From Tetradesmus obliquus (lineage: Eukaryota > Chlorophyta > Chlorophyceae > Sphaeropleales > Scenedesmaceae), in the NCBI GenBank assembly GCA_030272155.1, contig CP126201.1, positions 62,001-126,000 of the forward strand: a DNA stretch of 64,000 nucleotides. The letters are read 5' to 3'. The notes below the pieces were generated by a model. It saw only the letters and a list, made by a program, of their open reading frames with translations. It ran no database searches and was not told the origin of the DNA. The translations under genes were made by a program, and so were the position numbers. Shown piece after piece: positions 63,565 to 64,000 of this stretch (positions within the stretch are counted from its first letter, which is position 1; each line of letters starts with the position of its first letter).

Positions 63565-64000
63565 GTGAGCTGTGCTTCAGCCGGCTCTGTTGTCTACTGT
63601 GGTTGACACTGTGCTACTTGCTGTACGGCCTGGCCAACCTGGGTGCAGCGCTGTACTTGGCCAGCCTGGCGGTTTAGACGCGGCGCAGGTGAGGGGGCAT
63701 GCTGCTAAGTTGTAGGGTAGGTGAGGCGTCAGCAGATTCATAAACCTCTTGGTGATCTGCTGTTTGGTGAGCCTGCGTGCTGGTGGTCTGTTGTGGCCAG
63801 CCTGCTGGTGGTGAGGTGGCGTGCTAGTAGTGTGCTTTCACCTGATAGGTTGCGGGAAATAGTTGTTGGTGGAGCAGCTGCTGGTGGAGACGCTGCGCAG
63901 GTGAGCCTGCCTGCTGCTGGTCTGCTGTGGGCTGTCGGCTGCTGCGCAGCATTCTGGGTGGCCAGCATGTAAGCTGCCAGCAGTGCTCTCGGCCTGGTGG
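63565..64000 (+). repeat. Echoes of transporter exon 9 donor edge, to end of window
   Basis: Copies of the exon 9 end (YLLYGLANLGAALYLASL, then an in-frame TAG, then ACGCGGCGCAGGTGAG) at about 63612-63695, and shorter copies around 63780-63815 and 63875-63910 (GCTGGTGGAGACGCTGCGCA then GGTGAGC). No final exon can be identified before the window ends. Confidence 0.8.

Overview
This is nuclear DNA from an intron-rich, fairly GC-rich eukaryote, most likely a chlorophyte green alga. Three things suggest that: very dense CTG/CAG microsatellites encoding long Gln, Ala and Ser runs; many short GT-AG introns (and one likely GC-AG intron); and TGTAA (the chlorophyte poly(A) signal) downstream of some stops. 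A member of the Sphaeropleales is a guess from sequence style, not a determination. All gene models below were assembled by eye from reading frame, splice consensus and phase, without transcripts.

Layout. 0-4.7 kb (+): the last exon of one aquaporin-type channel cut by the window edge, a 33-37 bp minisatellite, and a second aquaporin copy. 6.5-12.4 kb (-): an 11-exon serine carboxypeptidase (546 aa). 12.8-16.8 kb (+): a 6-exon enoyl-CoA hydratase/isomerase-fold protein (343 aa) diverging from the carboxypeptidase over about 400 bp. 17.3-20.8 kb (+): exon-like pieces of one or two unidentified genes. 23.2-28.0 kb (-): a 7-exon phytanoyl-CoA-dioxygenase-family protein (370 aa). 29.0-31.5 kb (+): ALG7/DPAGT1, the first enzyme of dolichol-linked N-glycan assembly (411 aa). 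32.6-37.1 kb (+): a 1173-aa Gln-rich protein. 39.9-42.8 kb (+): a SET-domain protein (465 aa). 43.7-47.7 kb (+): a 983-aa helical-repeat-like protein. 47.7-52.3 kb: a gene-free composite satellite block, including an 11-bp G-rich satellite with G-quadruplex potential. 54.9-56.4 kb (-): an intronless 515-aa Gln-rich protein. 58.3-63.6+ kb (+): an MFS sugar transporter whose 3' end is not in the window.

The genes do not form a pathway. The most striking feature is structural: about forty direct partial copies ('echoes') of exon edges, each still carrying its splice donor or acceptor, lie in the flanking introns of six genes: the carboxypeptidase, the hydratase, the dioxygenase, ALG7, the SET gene and the sugar transporter. 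The Gln-rich 1173-aa gene has a milder version. The helical-repeat gene (43.7-47.7 kb) shows none, so it serves as an internal control. In the hydratase every intron carries at least one such copy. I read this as local tandem duplication repeatedly capturing exon-intron junctions, a process that could create or enlarge introns and provide decoy splice sites. No transposase, reverse transcriptase, CRISPR array or bacterial-type system was recognised.
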